A stretch of DNA of 64,000 bases from an uncultured Bacteroidales bacterium (GTDB lineage: Bacteria; Bacteroidota; Bacteroidia; Bacteroidales; UBA932). Every line of letters starts with the position of its first letter. Position 1 is the first letter of the stretch. A model generated the notes under the pieces. That model was given only the letters and a program-made list of their open reading frames with translations. It did no database searches and was not told where the DNA came from. Below are positions 8,798 to 17,788 of the stretch, piece after piece. The stretch lies in the NCBI GenBank assembly GCA_934725575.1, contig CAKVCK010000020.1, positions 14,792 to 78,791 of the forward strand, given 5' to 3'. Made by a program: the position numbers and the translations under genes.

Positions 8798-8889
8798 TGG
8801 CCAACTGTCGTATCAAAAATCGGCCAACTGTCGTATCAAAAATCGGCCAACTGTCGCATCAAAAATCGGCCAACTGTCGCATCAAATTT
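8798..8889 (+). repeat. four tandem copies of a 23-bp repeat
   Basis: Units start at 8798, 8821, 8844 and 8867; the core is GGCCAACTGTCG followed by (T/C)ATCAAA. Copies 1-2 carry TATC and copies 3-4 carry CATC, so neighbouring units are most alike. The array stops 13 bases before the -33 element of the next gene. There are no spacers, so it is not CRISPR. Confidence 0.9.
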
Positions 8890-8901
8890 CATTTAACATC
8901 C

Positions 8902-8932
8902 TTGTCTTTAATAAGATAAATCATTATTTTTG
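8902..8932 (+). promoter_or_regulatory. promoter of the DUF4143 ATPase gene
   Basis: TTG at 8902-8904 and TATTTTTG at 8925-8932 with exactly 20 bases between them. The start site would be near 8939, giving a leader of about 12 bases. The 23-bp repeat array sits immediately upstream. Confidence 0.78.
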
Positions 8933-8950
8933 TCCAAAATTTATTATTGG

Positions 8951-10264
8951 ATGAATGGATATAAAAATAGAGTGGCAGACCGCCTGCTTGCAGAGAAACT
9001 AGAAGCCTTCGGTGCCGTTCTCATAGAGGGGCCTAAGTATTGCGGAAAGACGACGTTGGCAACGCAACAGGCCAGAAGCATTCTATCAATGGCCGACACG
9101 GACACTCTTGGCCAAAATCTAGCTCTGGCGAGAACGAACATTTCAAGGCTTCTTGCGGGAGAAACACCCAGACTTATTGATGAATGGCAGATCGCGCCTC
9201 AATTTTGGGATGCGGTAAGGAATGAGGTCGATAAGCGTAACGAGGACGGTCAATTTATGCTCACTGGTTCCGCTGTACCGCCAAAACCGAAGAAAGATGA
9301 GAGTGGAAACATCTTTGAGGAGGAGAATATCCATCACACTGGGACCGGACGTATCTCCCGCCTGAGATTACGTACTATGTCCTTATGGGAGTCGGAGGAT
9401 TCCACAGGAGATGTCAGTTTGGAGGAATTGTTCATCAATCCAGACACTGTTGATGGCGTCAGTAACATAGACTTGGACAGGCTCGCTTATCTTACTTGTC
9501 GTGGAGGTTGGCCAAAGGCTGTTCTGAAAAAGAGTGAGAAGGCGGCGTTGGCCCAGGCATTCGACTATTATGATTCTGTTGTAAGCAATGATATTAAACG
9601 GGTTGATGATATTGACAGGGATGAAGAATTGACAAAGCGGATTATGCGCTCATACGCCAGAAACCAAGGCACACAGGCAACAGTCGGAACCATCCTTGCG
9701 GACATCAAAAGCAACGGGGATGAGCGGATGTCAGACAGTACTGTTTACAGTTATATCAAGGCGTTAAAAGAAATTTTCGTTATTGAGGATTCTATTGCCT
9801 GGAATCCAAACTTAAGGAGCAAGACGGCAATAAGGACTTCAGACACGCGGTATTTTATTGATCCGTCAATAGCCACTGCGGCATTGGGTATGGGGCCTAA
9901 AGACTTGATAAATGATATGGAGACATTCGGGTTCATTTTCGAGGCATTGGCCATAAGGGATCTTCGCGTATATGCGGATGCATTGGATGGCAAGGTCTAT
10001 CATTATAGGGACAAGAACAACCTTGAATGTGATGCGGTCATACATCTAAGGAATGGTTCTTATGGATTGGTAGAAGTGAAGATAGGCGGTGCAGAGTTAA
10101 TCAAAGAGGGGGCGGAAAGCCTTAAGACATTATCTTCAAAAATCGACTCCACCAGAATGAAAACACCTTCGTTTATGATGGTTTTGACCGGCATCGGCAA
10201 CTTCGCCTACAAACGCCCGGAAGACGGAGTACTCGTTGTTCCGATAGGTTGCCTAAAACCGTGA
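8951..10264 (+). CDS. AAA+ family ATPase with DUF4143 domain
   Basis: 437 residues from ATG 8951; a TTG at 8930 in the same frame falls inside the -7 promoter box and is rejected. The N-terminal ATPase shows Walker A in GPKYCGKTT, a Walker-B-like segment PRLIDEWQIAPQFWDAVR and a sensor FMLTGSA. The C-terminal half is DUF4143 with the nuclease-like core FEALAIRDLRVYAD, YHYRDKNNLECDAVIHL and YGLVEVKIGG. Proteins of this COG1373 type are frequent accessory genes in Bacteroidales; their role is not established. The D...EVK pattern hints at a restriction-nuclease-like fold, which is an inference. AT-richer codon use and few GAATAT motifs suggest foreign origin. Confidence 0.87.
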   Translation: MNGYKNRVADRLLAEKLEAFGAVLIEGPKYCGKTTLATQQARSILSMADTDTLGQNLALARTNISRLLAGETPRLIDEWQIAPQFWDAVRNEVDKRNEDGQFMLTGSAVPPKPKKDESGNIFEEENIHHTGTGRISRLRLRTMSLWESEDSTGDVSLEELFINPDTVDGVSNIDLDRLAYLTCRGGWPKAVLKKSEKAALAQAFDYYDSVVSNDIKRVDDIDRDEELTKRIMRSYARNQGTQATVGTILADIKSNGDERMSDSTVYSYIKALKEIFVIEDSIAWNPNLRSKTAIRTSDTRYFIDPSIATAALGMGPKDLINDMETFGFIFEALAIRDLRVYADALDGKVYHYRDKNNLECDAVIHLRNGSYGLVEVKIGGAELIKEGAESLKTLSSKIDSTRMKTPSFMMVLTGIGNFAYKRPEDGVLVVPIGCLKP

Positions 10265-10822
10265 CATAAGTACCAACCTTGGCTCGGGGATTTGATATCT
10301 GACATTGGAACTTGATCGTATTTGCCGTTCATTCCCGTCAGTCGTGAAGTTAGGTGCGTGATGTTTCCGTCATAATGAAGGTATGAATGACTATTGCAGT
10401 CCCACGCCAGCATTCAAATCAAGGCTGACGGCCGGCTTAGTTATCTGTCAATGATCCGCAACATTCGGCGACCTTCAGAATATGATCACCTTTTCAAAGG
10501 ACGTATGTATTGCTATTTTGCAAAAACAGCGGCATACGATTATGCTTCTATTCCATTGTGAGGCCCGGTCGTATGCCGCCTATGGATCCAGAAACCACAG
10601 GCGGCATATCCACAGGCCTCTCGTTGTACTCAGGGCGGTTTTGTGTGCCGCCATATTCACAAAATGCGAGTGTCGCCAATCCGTATATAATTGTTCGGTG
10701 ACAGCTTGCATACTGTGTTAGTCAACAAGAAAGTTCTTGAAAACACAATGAATATTCTTGAGTCTGTTCCAATTACGGGAACATATTCTTATCTTGCGTG
10801 ATATTGGAAAGCGTTTGTGTTT
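10265..10822. other. 558-base region without a convincing gene
   Basis: Short frames here (for example 10482-10721) lack recognisable features. The only structure I see is a cluster of related inverted repeats at 10530-10608, described separately. No exact TAnnTTTG box is found ahead of the next gene. It may be decayed DNA at the edge of the accessory patch. Confidence 0.5.
10530..10608. repeat. cluster of three related inverted repeats
   Basis: CGGCATACGA (10530-10539) is the inverse complement of TCGTATGCCG (10569-10578), and TATGCCGCCT (10572-10581) is the inverse complement of AGGCGGCATA (10599-10608). The middle arm can therefore pair with either flank, giving mutually exclusive hairpins. 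No T-run follows. Confidence 0.6.
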
Positions 10823-13221
10823 ATGGACAGGAGGATATTCATAACATATTTATTGATTTGTGTCTGCGCTCTTTGCGGGGCGCGGGAGAGACAGGAGAGA
10901 CACAGGTACGAGATTCGCTTTGACACTCCGGCCTCGCTTCGGCAGCAGCCGGCGTGGTGTGGGGGAGAGGATCCGGAATGGGAGTCACGGTCGCTGCCGC
11001 TCGGGAACGGGAGCATCGGGGCCAATGTGCTGGGGTCTATTCAGGCGGAGAGGATCACGCTCAATGAGAAAAGTCTCTGGAGAGGCGGTCCGGGAACTTC
11101 CGGCGGGGCGGAACATTATTGGAACGCCAACAAGGAGTCGGCCGGAGTCCTTCCTGAAATCCGCAGCGCTTTCGAGGCAGGCGATTACGACAAGGCGGCG
11201 GAACTGACCCGGAAGAACTTCAACGGGCTTGTGGCTTACGACAGTTCGGAAGAGAAGGAATTCCGTTTCGGCAGTTACACGACTGCCGGGGAACTGAAAA
11301 TCTGGACGGGGATTGATTCGGCCTCTATCGCTGATTATCACCGGGTTCTGTCTCTTGAAGATGCCGTGGCACGGGTGAGTTTCGACAGCGGAGGGATAAA
11401 ATATTCAAGGGAATATTTCATCTCGTATCCGGCGAACGTGATGGTGATGCGGTTCCGTGCAGACCGTCCCGGAACGCAGAATCTCAGGATGGAATATTCA
11501 CCTAATCCCACCGCTGACGGCAGTGTCAAGCCTGACGGGAAGGATGGCCTTGTATATTCAGGAAGATTGAAGAACAATAAGATGGAGTACGCCGTGCGCG
11601 TCAGGATGACGGTCAAGGGTGGCTCGTTTTCCAATAAGGGAGGGGCGTTGGAGGCTTCGGGGGCGGATGAGGTCGTGTTTTATCTGTCCGCCGACACCGA
11701 TTACAGGATGAACTATGATCCGGATTTTGGTGACCCTAAGGCCTATGTCGGAGTGGAGCCGTTGGTGACGACTGATGAATGGATGAAGGTGGCGCTTGCG
11801 AAAGGCTACGATGCTCTCCTGAACGAGCATATTTCCGACTATTCATTATTGTTCAGACGGGTCGATTTGTCGCTGGGAGGAGAATCTGTGGATCTTCCTA
11901 CTCCTGAACGCCTTGAACGTTATCGCTCTGGCGCTTCCGATCCCGGCTTGGAGGAACTTTACTACCAGTTCGGCCGCTATCTGCTGATCGCCTCCTCCCG
12001 CCCCGGCAACCTCCCTGCCAATCTTCAGGGAATATGGCACAATGGCATTGACGGCCCGTGGAATGTGGACTACCACAACAACATCAACATCCAGATGAAC
12101 TACTGGCCGTCCTGCTCCGCCAACCTGCCGGAATGCGCCGAGCCGTTTTTTGAATATGTCCGCTCGCTCGTCGGGCCAGGGGAGAGGGTGGCGCGCTCGT
12201 ACTACGGTGTCCGTGGCTGGATCGCATCTATCTCCGGAAATCCTTTCGGTTTCGCCTCTCCTTTGAGTTCCGAGGATATGACCTGGAACCTTTGTCCGAT
12301 GGCCGGTCCGTGGCTTGCCACGCATCTGTGGGATTACTATGACTTCACCCGTGACACTGCATTCCTTCGTAGTACCGCCTACGAAATCCTCCGCTCAAGT
12401 GCCCGTTTTACAGTCGATTACCTTTGGCATAAGCCTGACGGTTCGTACTCCGCAGCTCCGTCCACATCGCCGGAACACGGCCCTGTTGACGAGGGTGCCA
12501 CGTCCTCTAATGCGGTGGCGAGGGAGATTCTGCTGGACGCGGCGGCGGCCGCCGAGATTCTTGGTCTGGATGAAGAGGAACGATCCGAATGGCTTTCCGT
12601 GGAAAAAGCCCTGCCTCCGTACAAGATCGGCCGTTTCGGTCAGCTGATGGAATGGTCAAGGGACATAGACGATCCTGATGACCATCACAGGCACGTCAAC
12701 CACCTGTTCGGGCTTCATCCGGGACACACTCTGTCTCCTTTGACGACTCCTGAGCTCGCTGAGGCCGCCAGAGTCACCTTGAACCATAGGGGAGACGGGG
12801 CCACAGGCTGGAGTATGGGCTGGAAACTGAACCAATGGGCACGATTGTATGACGGAGACAGAGCCTACAAACTGTTCCGGAATCTTCTCGGAACGGCACT
12901 CTGGACAACCTGTGGGACACCCATCCTCCGTTCCAGATCGACGGCAATTTTGGCGGCACGGCCGGCATCACCGAAATGCTGTTGCAGAGCCACTTGGGAT
13001 TCCTCCATCTGCTGCCCGCACTTCCTTCCGCCTGGCCGGCCGGCAAAGTCACCGGCCTTCTCGCCAGAGGCGGCTTCGAGGTCGATCTCGAATGGTCCAC
13101 CGGCAGGCTGACAAAAGCCGTCATCCATTCCAGCGCCGGCTCCCGATGCGCCCTCCGCTACGGTCAGACCACCCTGGAATTCGACACAAAACCAGGTATG
13201 GCTTATCACGTCACGTTCTGA
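10823..13221 (+). pseudogene. GH95 alpha-L-fucosidase, frameshifted near 12889
   Basis: The first frame (10823-12889) begins with a hydrophobic signal and carries GH95 motifs: SLPLGNGSIGANVLG, ITLNEKSLWRGGP, NLQGIWHNGIDGPWNVDYHN, the NNINIQMNYW asparagines, and APSTSPEHGP with the likely acid Glu. At 12889/12890 the homologous reading moves to another frame: LFRNLL continues as NGTLDNLWDTHPPFQIDGNF, then GITEMLLQSHLGF to the stop at 13221. One missing C (CTCCGG read as CTCGG) explains this. Unshifted translation runs to 13111 with a nonsense tail and loses the QIDGNFGG motif, where the base-activating Asp is expected. The enzyme would remove alpha-1,2-fucose. No SusC/D genes flank it. A sequencing error is possible. 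Confidence 0.85.
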
Positions 13222-13305
13222 AACGAATGTCGCTTTGGATGTTATGTCCATTCCTGGATATCCTCGTTATTGATGATGAGACGGCTTTCGTTACGTCTAT
13301 GAACG

Positions 13306-13349
13306 AAAACGCGCTCCCTGGCACGGAAATCCGGCAGGGAGCGCGTTTT
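13306..13349. terminator. bidirectional terminator between convergent genes
   Basis: A 15-bp perfect stem (13306-13320 with 13335-13349) with A-run and T-run flanks serves both the fucosidase from the left and the minus-strand gene from the right. Confidence 0.88.
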
Positions 13350-13386
13350 GTTAAAGGTACAGGCTTGTTGACAGGGAGCTCTTTGA

Positions 13387-13908
13387 TCAGGACCGGCCGA
13401 ATCTCCAGGCGAGGAGGTTGGCCAGATTCTCATCGGACTCTTTCCGCCACGATCTCTGGCAGGATGTGATGTCAAGATATTCATCCTTGAGTCCGCTCTG
13501 GTCGAAAGCGAAGCCGAGCGAAGGATCTTCGGCGACCATATTCCTGACCTTGGTGTACATCTCCAGAAATCTGGCTCTCAGCGGGCCGCAGAGGATGAAT
13601 CCCTCGTCGCAGTCGGACCAGTTGAGGTCACTGCCTGAAGTGCAGACGTCCGCGGCCTCGATGTACTGTCTGAGCGCCAGGAAAGCAAGTCCTGACTCGT
13701 TCAGAAAGTTTCCGTACTCCTCCCGCGCGAAGCTGAGCGCAAGGATGAACGGGACTTCCTCTCCGGCCTTGTGACGTTTATAGACCGTGCTCTCAAGACT
13801 TTTGATCCTGTCGAGATACTCTTGGGACATTTCCTTGATCAGGTCAAGGCTCATCTTCACATTACCGCCTTCCGTCCAGGCGACAAGCTGGCATTTGTCG
13901 TTGTTCAT
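13387..13908 (-). CDS. unknown protein of 173 residues
   Basis: I do not recognise a family. The frame extends upstream of the chosen ATG at 13908 but that extension is low-complexity translation of non-coding sequence, so the start MNNDKC is preferred. The protein is soluble, mostly helical by composition, with acidic patches, and has no signal peptide. Notable stretches are MSLDLIKEMSQEYLDRIKSLE (coiled-coil-like), ILALSFAREEYGNFLNES and LRARFLEMYTKVRNMV. It has its own strong terminator on the left, and its nearest neighbour on the right, aqpZ, is on the same strand with a terminator between them, so it is a single-gene unit. Confidence 0.65.
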   Translation of the reverse strand: MNNDKCQLVAWTEGGNVKMSLDLIKEMSQEYLDRIKSLESTVYKRHKAGEEVPFILALSFAREEYGNFLNESGLAFLALRQYIEAADVCTSGSDLNWSDCDEGFILCGPLRARFLEMYTKVRNMVAEDPSLGFAFDQSGLKDEYLDITSCQRSWRKESDENLANLLAWRFGRS

Positions 13909-14152
13909 ACGCACAAAATATTTCAAAGAACATAATGGTTGACAAGACGCTGTCGGCCAACCACATAATACCGGCCACCCGGTTCCTGCCGTCAGGGTAC
14001 AATACACCCTCCTCAGGACCTTCGTCCGGTTCATTGTGCGTATGTGAGGGAAATTTGTCAGTGCATATCGCAGGTGATTACGCAGCAAATGTAATGAATA
14101 TTTTCTATAATCCGCAAGAATATTCAGAAATATTCCTCTTTCTATCCGCAAT

Positions 14153-14187
14153 GAAAAATCCCGCGAACGTAAGTGCGTCCGCGGGAA
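14153..14187 (-). terminator. terminator after aqpZ
   Basis: Read on the minus strand, TCCCGCG and CGCGGGA (14180-14186 with 14159-14165) pair, extended by an inner ACG/CGT, and are followed by a run of five Ts. It lies about 75 bases beyond the aquaporin stop. Confidence 0.75.
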
Positions 14188-14259
14188 ATATCTTAAAGAA
14201 TTGCCAGACGTTGTCGTGTGTGGCAGTGGTTCAAAGGCACTGCGGCCCGATGAAACAGC

Positions 14260-14937
14260 TTATTTCTCGTTGGCCGGAGCGATGGCTGACCATACAACGG
14301 CGCTGAGGGCTCCGCCGCACAGTGGGGCGACGATGAACACCCAGAGATCCTTGAGGGCCTGTCCGCCGGCGAAGAGGGCCGGTCCGATGGAACGGGCAGG
14401 GTTCACGGATGTGCCGGTGAGCCTGATGCACACGAGGTGTATGAGGATGAGGGACAGACCGATCGCGAGACCGGCGAAGTTTCCGGCTCCCACCTTGCTG
14501 TCAGTCGTTCCGAGGACCACGAACACGAAGAGGAACGTGGCGATGAACTCTACGAGGAACGCTCCGCCTGCTCCACCGGCGTTGGCTACAGCGTTGGTCC
14601 CGAGGCCTCCTGTGAGGTCAGGGGCGGCGACAACTTTCGTGAGGAGGAGAAGGATCGCGCCGGCGATAACCGCACCGATGACCTGGCCGATCCAATAGCC
14701 AAGAGCGTCCTTCCAGCTCATTCTGCCGGAAAGGGCGACACCGAGGGTGATGGCAGGGTTGATGTGGCAGCCGGAGATGCCTCCGATGGTGTAGGCCATA
14801 GCCACTACCGACAGACCGAAGGCGACAGCCGTGCCGACTACTCCGGCGGCCGTGTTGCAGCCGAGGAACATTGCGGTTCCGCAGCCAAGAAGTGTCAGAA
14901 CCATTGTTCCGATGCACTCAGCGATGTACTTTTTCAT
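14260..14937 (-). CDS. aqpZ: aquaporin, MIP family
   Basis: 225 residues, the usual length for bacterial AqpZ. Six membrane segments and two half-helices are visible, each with an NPA box: SGCHINPAITLG near residue 60 and TSVNPARSIGPALF near residue 180. The Arg after the second NPA and the His in the first loop match a water-selective filter; there is no Asp-rich insert typical of glycerol facilitators (GlpF), so water transport is favoured. It is a monocistronic inner-membrane protein gene with its own terminator. The upstream region has only an imperfect -7 box. Confidence 0.93.
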   Translation of the reverse strand: MKKYIAECIGTMVLTLLGCGTAMFLGCNTAAGVVGTAVAFGLSVVAMAYTIGGISGCHINPAITLGVALSGRMSWKDALGYWIGQVIGAVIAGAILLLLTKVVAAPDLTGGLGTNAVANAGGAGGAFLVEFIATFLFVFVVLGTTDSKVGAGNFAGLAIGLSLILIHLVCIRLTGTSVNPARSIGPALFAGGQALKDLWVFIVAPLCGGALSAVVWSAIAPANEK

Positions 14938-15084
14938 AATGTCAAAAATTAAAAGTTCGCGTTTTGTTTTGCTAATTTACGAAATAATCATTGGATATCG
15001 GCGATTTTTCCTAAATTTACAAATGATAGGAAAACGTTTTGGTTGGGGTTCTAATCAAGACAGACTCTAAACCAGTTGATTGTT

Positions 15085-16173
15085 ATGGAGACACACGTTG
15101 TTATTATGGCGGGAGGAATCGGCAGCAGACTTTGGCCTGTCAGCACTCCCGGAATGCCGAAGCAGTTCATCGACCTGCTTGGAATAGGAAAGACGATGAT
15201 CCAACTGACGGTGGACAGGTTCCAGCCGGTCTGTGAGCTTAAGAATTTCTGGGTCGTGACCTCGGCCGATTATGTGGAGATAGTTAAGGAGCAGTTGCCG
15301 AACATCCCTGCCGGGCATATTCTTGCTGAGCCTGAGCCTCGGAACACCGCACCTTGCATAGCATACGCCTGCTGGAATATCTCCTCCGTCTGCCCGGACG
15401 CCAACATTGTCGTGACACCGGCTGACGCTCTGATATTGAATGAACAAAAATTTTCGAATATAATCCGCAAGGCGTTGAATTTCACCGCTGAAGGGAACCG
15501 CATCGTGACGGTCGGCATCGAACCGTCGCGCCCGGAGACCGGCTACGGCTACATATTCGCGGAAGAGAAACGTCCTGAGGAAGTCGTCAAGGTGCGTGAG
15601 TTCAAGGAAAAACCCGACCTCGCGACCGCCAAGGAATATCTTGCCGCCGGGACCTATTTTTGGAACGCCGGGATATTCGTATGGAGCGCCTCGACCATTG
15701 TGTCGCAGATGAGGGCACACGCCCCTCAGATCGCGGACGTGATGGATAGAATCGCGGTGTCATTCGGGACTGATAAAGAGATTGAGGCCGTCAGAGAGCT
15801 CTTTCCGACCTGCGAGAAGATCTCGATTGACTATGCGGTGATGGAGAAATCCGATGAGATCTATGTGATCGAGGGTGATCTTGGCTGGTCTGACCTTGGC
15901 AGTTACAGCTCCGTGAAGGCGCATATCCCTTCACCGGACGGTGATCCCGTACCGGATGGCTGCGCCGCTGATCCGGCCTGCAGGGAGAACAAGGTTATAG
16001 GAAAGGATGTCCGTCTTTTTGACTGCAAGGACTGCATTGTTCACGCGGAGGATGCCGGCACGGTCATAGTGAAAGGTCTGGAGGGCTACATCGTGGCGGT
16101 CAAGGAAGGCAATGTGCTTGTCTGCCCTCTTGCCGACGAGCAAAGGATCAAGGAATATTCAGGCAAGAGGTAG
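15085..16173 (+). CDS. manC: mannose-1-phosphate guanylyltransferase
   Basis: 362 residues from ATG 15085 (a TTG nine bases earlier is in frame but weaker). The nucleotidyltransferase signature MAGGIGSRLWPVSTPGMPKQF region starts the protein; PETGYGYI, the FKEKP motif, FWNAGIFVW and IDYAVMEK with GDLGWSDLGS follow in order. It makes GDP-mannose from mannose 1-phosphate and GTP for surface polysaccharide or glycoprotein synthesis. Length indicates the single-domain form, lacking the C-terminal isomerase domain found in bifunctional enzymes. The glycosyltransferase gene begins eight bases after its stop, so the two are probably co-transcribed. Confidence 0.94.
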   Translation: METHVVIMAGGIGSRLWPVSTPGMPKQFIDLLGIGKTMIQLTVDRFQPVCELKNFWVVTSADYVEIVKEQLPNIPAGHILAEPEPRNTAPCIAYACWNISSVCPDANIVVTPADALILNEQKFSNIIRKALNFTAEGNRIVTVGIEPSRPETGYGYIFAEEKRPEEVVKVREFKEKPDLATAKEYLAAGTYFWNAGIFVWSASTIVSQMRAHAPQIADVMDRIAVSFGTDKEIEAVRELFPTCEKISIDYAVMEKSDEIYVIEGDLGWSDLGSYSSVKAHIPSPDGDPVPDGCAADPACRENKVIGKDVRLFDCKDCIVHAEDAGTVIVKGLEGYIVAVKEGNVLVCPLADEQRIKEYSGKR

Positions 16174-16181
16174 GCTTTTGT

Positions 16182-17336
16182 ATGAGGTACGTCTTTATCG
16201 TTCAGGGAGAGGGGAGAGGGCATCTGACCCAGGCCATCTCGATGGAAAGGCTTCTGCGTGAGAACGGGCACGAGGTTGCCGCTGTCTTGGTCGGCAAGAG
16301 CCCGGCCCGCAGGCTGCCGTCTTTCTTCGCGCGGACAATCCAGGCTCCGGTCGAGATGTTCGAAAGCTTCAATTTCGTGCCGTCGGCCTCGAACCGCAAG
16401 GCAAGTTCCTTGAAGACAGGCTTGTACAATGTCCTGCACATCGCCGGCTTCGTCCCGTCCATCCGGTTCATCTCGCAGAGACTGAAGGATTTGAGGCCGG
16501 ATGTCGTGGTAAATTTCTATGACATCCTCGGCACTCTCGGATACCGCTTCAGCCGTCTGAAGTCACCGATGATATGTCTTGGACACCAATTCCTCTTCCT
16601 CCACAAAGACTTTAAGTTCCCTTCTTCCGGATATTCAGGCCACTACGCCCTGAACTTTTTCACGAATATGGTGGCGTGGGGGGCGGCCAAGGTCCTTGCG
16701 CTCAGTTTCAGGCCGATGCGTGATGACCCTAAGCGGAAGATCAAGGTTGTCCCGCCGCTCCTGCGCCCGGAAGTCCTTTGTCTCCGCCGGGCTGACGGCA
16801 CTGATGACCCGGCTGTGCGGGACGGCGGGTATATTCACGGATATATGCTGAACGCCGGATTCTCGCAGGATGTTCTGGAGTGGCATTATGTTCATCCGGA
16901 TGTTCCGCTGCGCTTTTTCTGGGACAGGGCAGACGAGGCTCCCGTGAAGGTGGTCGATAAGACACTGTCCTTCTATTATCTGAATGACGAGGAGTTCCTG
17001 CGCCAGATGGCCGGTTGCCACGCTTACGCTTCCACTGCCGGTTTTGAGTCCGTCTGCGAGGCTATGTACTTGGGAAAACCTTTGCTGATGGTGCCCTCGC
17101 ACATAGAGCAGAAGTGCAACGCATACGATGCCACTGAAGGATATCGGATGGATTGCGGGGACTCCGATGGAGTTAAGGAGAACGGGGCGGTTCCACGTCC
17201 GGCCGTGAGCTCGGACAGCTTTGATCTGGATCTGTTGCTGCACTTCGCTGATAATGAGTTTGTAGCGGACAAATCCTTCCCTCAGTGGGCTCGGTCGGCG
17301 GATTCAGTGTTTTTGAAGGAACTAACTTTTTTGTAA
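16182..17336 (+). CDS. GT-B-fold glycosyltransferase
   Basis: 384 residues. The N-terminus YVFIVQGEGRGHLTQAISM has the glycine-rich acceptor-side loop of MurG/MGT-like GT-B enzymes, and the C-terminal half holds the nucleotide-sugar site style ASTAGFESVCEAMYLGKPLLMVP. It fits the pfam13528-like group. A cytoplasmic or membrane-associated enzyme adding a sugar to a lipid or polysaccharide is expected. Being just downstream of manC makes a GDP-mannose donor tempting but unproven; related enzymes use UDP-sugars. A tRNA promoter follows shortly after the stop. Confidence 0.82.
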   Translation: MRYVFIVQGEGRGHLTQAISMERLLRENGHEVAAVLVGKSPARRLPSFFARTIQAPVEMFESFNFVPSASNRKASSLKTGLYNVLHIAGFVPSIRFISQRLKDLRPDVVVNFYDILGTLGYRFSRLKSPMICLGHQFLFLHKDFKFPSSGYSGHYALNFFTNMVAWGAAKVLALSFRPMRDDPKRKIKVVPPLLRPEVLCLRRADGTDDPAVRDGGYIHGYMLNAGFSQDVLEWHYVHPDVPLRFFWDRADEAPVKVVDKTLSFYYLNDEEFLRQMAGCHAYASTAGFESVCEAMYLGKPLLMVPSHIEQKCNAYDATEGYRMDCGDSDGVKENGAVPRPAVSSDSFDLDLLLHFADNEFVADKSFPQWARSADSVFLKELTFL

Positions 17337-17353
17337 AATTTTCTCAAAAATAT

Positions 17354-17384
17354 TTGGATAATTCATCTGAATGCCCTACCTTTG
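17354..17384 (+). promoter_or_regulatory. promoter of the tRNA-Lys pair
   Basis: TTG at 17354-17356, then 20 bases, then TACCTTTG at 17377-17384: an exact Bacteroidota promoter. Start expected near 17391, about 35 bases before the first tRNA. Confidence 0.82.
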
Positions 17385-17425
17385 CAATCCCAATCAGGAA
17401 GACCACTTCTTGAAAAGGTTGGAAA

Positions 17426-17498
17426 GATTCGTTAGCTCAGTTGGTAGAGCACAACACTTTTAATGTTGGGGTCTCGGGTTCGAGCCCCGAACGGATCA
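17426..17498 (+). tRNA. tRNA-Lys (anticodon TTT)
   Basis: 73 bases folding as a full cloverleaf: acceptor GATTCGT with ACGGATC (one G-T pair), D arm GCTCAGTTGGTAGAGC, anticodon stem CAACA/TGTTG with TTT at 17459-17461, T arm with GGTTCGAGCC. The CCA end is not encoded. Confidence 0.95.
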
Positions 17499-17557
17499 CA
17501 AAAGGAGCAGCGCTTCTTTCCAGAGCAAAAGGCTTAGGCCGCAGCTCAAAACATAAT

Positions 17558-17630
17558 GCTTTGCTAGCTCAGTTGGTAGAGCAACTGACTCTTAATCAGT
17601 GGGTCTAGGGTTCGAGTCCCTAGCAGAGCA
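17558..17630 (+). tRNA. tRNA-Lys (anticodon CTT)
   Basis: 73 bases: acceptor GCTTTGC with GCAGAGC (one G-T pair), D arm GCTCAGTTGGTAGAGC, anticodon stem ACTGA/TCAGT with CTT at 17591-17593, T arm with GGTTCGAGTCC. It is 59 bases after the TTT-Lys gene and shares its promoter and terminator. CCA is not encoded. Confidence 0.95.
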
Positions 17631-17633
17631 CGA

Positions 17634-17671
17634 AAAGATGGTGACTAAAAGACTTTTTAGCCACCATCTTT
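17634..17671 (+). terminator. terminator of the tRNA operon
   Basis: An 18-bp stem with one mismatch, AAAGATGGTG (17634-17643) against CACCATCTTT (17662-17671), extended inward by complementary A-rich and T-rich arms. It begins three bases after the second tRNA. Confidence 0.85.
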
Positions 17672-17676
17672 GATTT

Positions 17677-17743
17677 AACCCCCAGTCACTTCGTGACAGC
17701 CCCAAAGGGGCACGGGGAAAGGATTCCCCGAACCCCTTCGGTC
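17677..17743. repeat. dispersed intergenic palindromic repeat, copy A
   Basis: A 67-bp element matching 47204-47270 at nearly all positions. It contains the mini-hairpins GTCACTTCGTGAC and GCCCCAAAGGGGC followed by a GGGGAAAGGATTCCCC block. It directly follows the tRNA terminator and precedes the unknown gene at 17789. Confidence 0.85.
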
Positions 17744-17788
17744 ACCGGTCCTGTCGAAGTGGCTGATTGTAGGATTAAACATAAGGAT

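Noticed and set aside
8798..8889. CRISPR array
   Set aside because: The repeats are contiguous at 23 bp with no spacers, and no cas genes are in the window.
8930..8950. TTG start for the DUF4143 ATPase
   Set aside because: It lies inside a perfect -7 promoter box, so it would not be in the transcript; ATG 8951 is used.
10482..10721. Two short overlapping plus-strand frames in the gene-free stretch
   Set aside because: No start context, no domain, and they cross the inverted-repeat cluster.
17426..17760. Integration site at the tRNA-Lys genes
   Set aside because: No integrase, no duplicated tRNA 3' end, and flanking genes look native. The following repeat recurs after tpiA and is not an att site.
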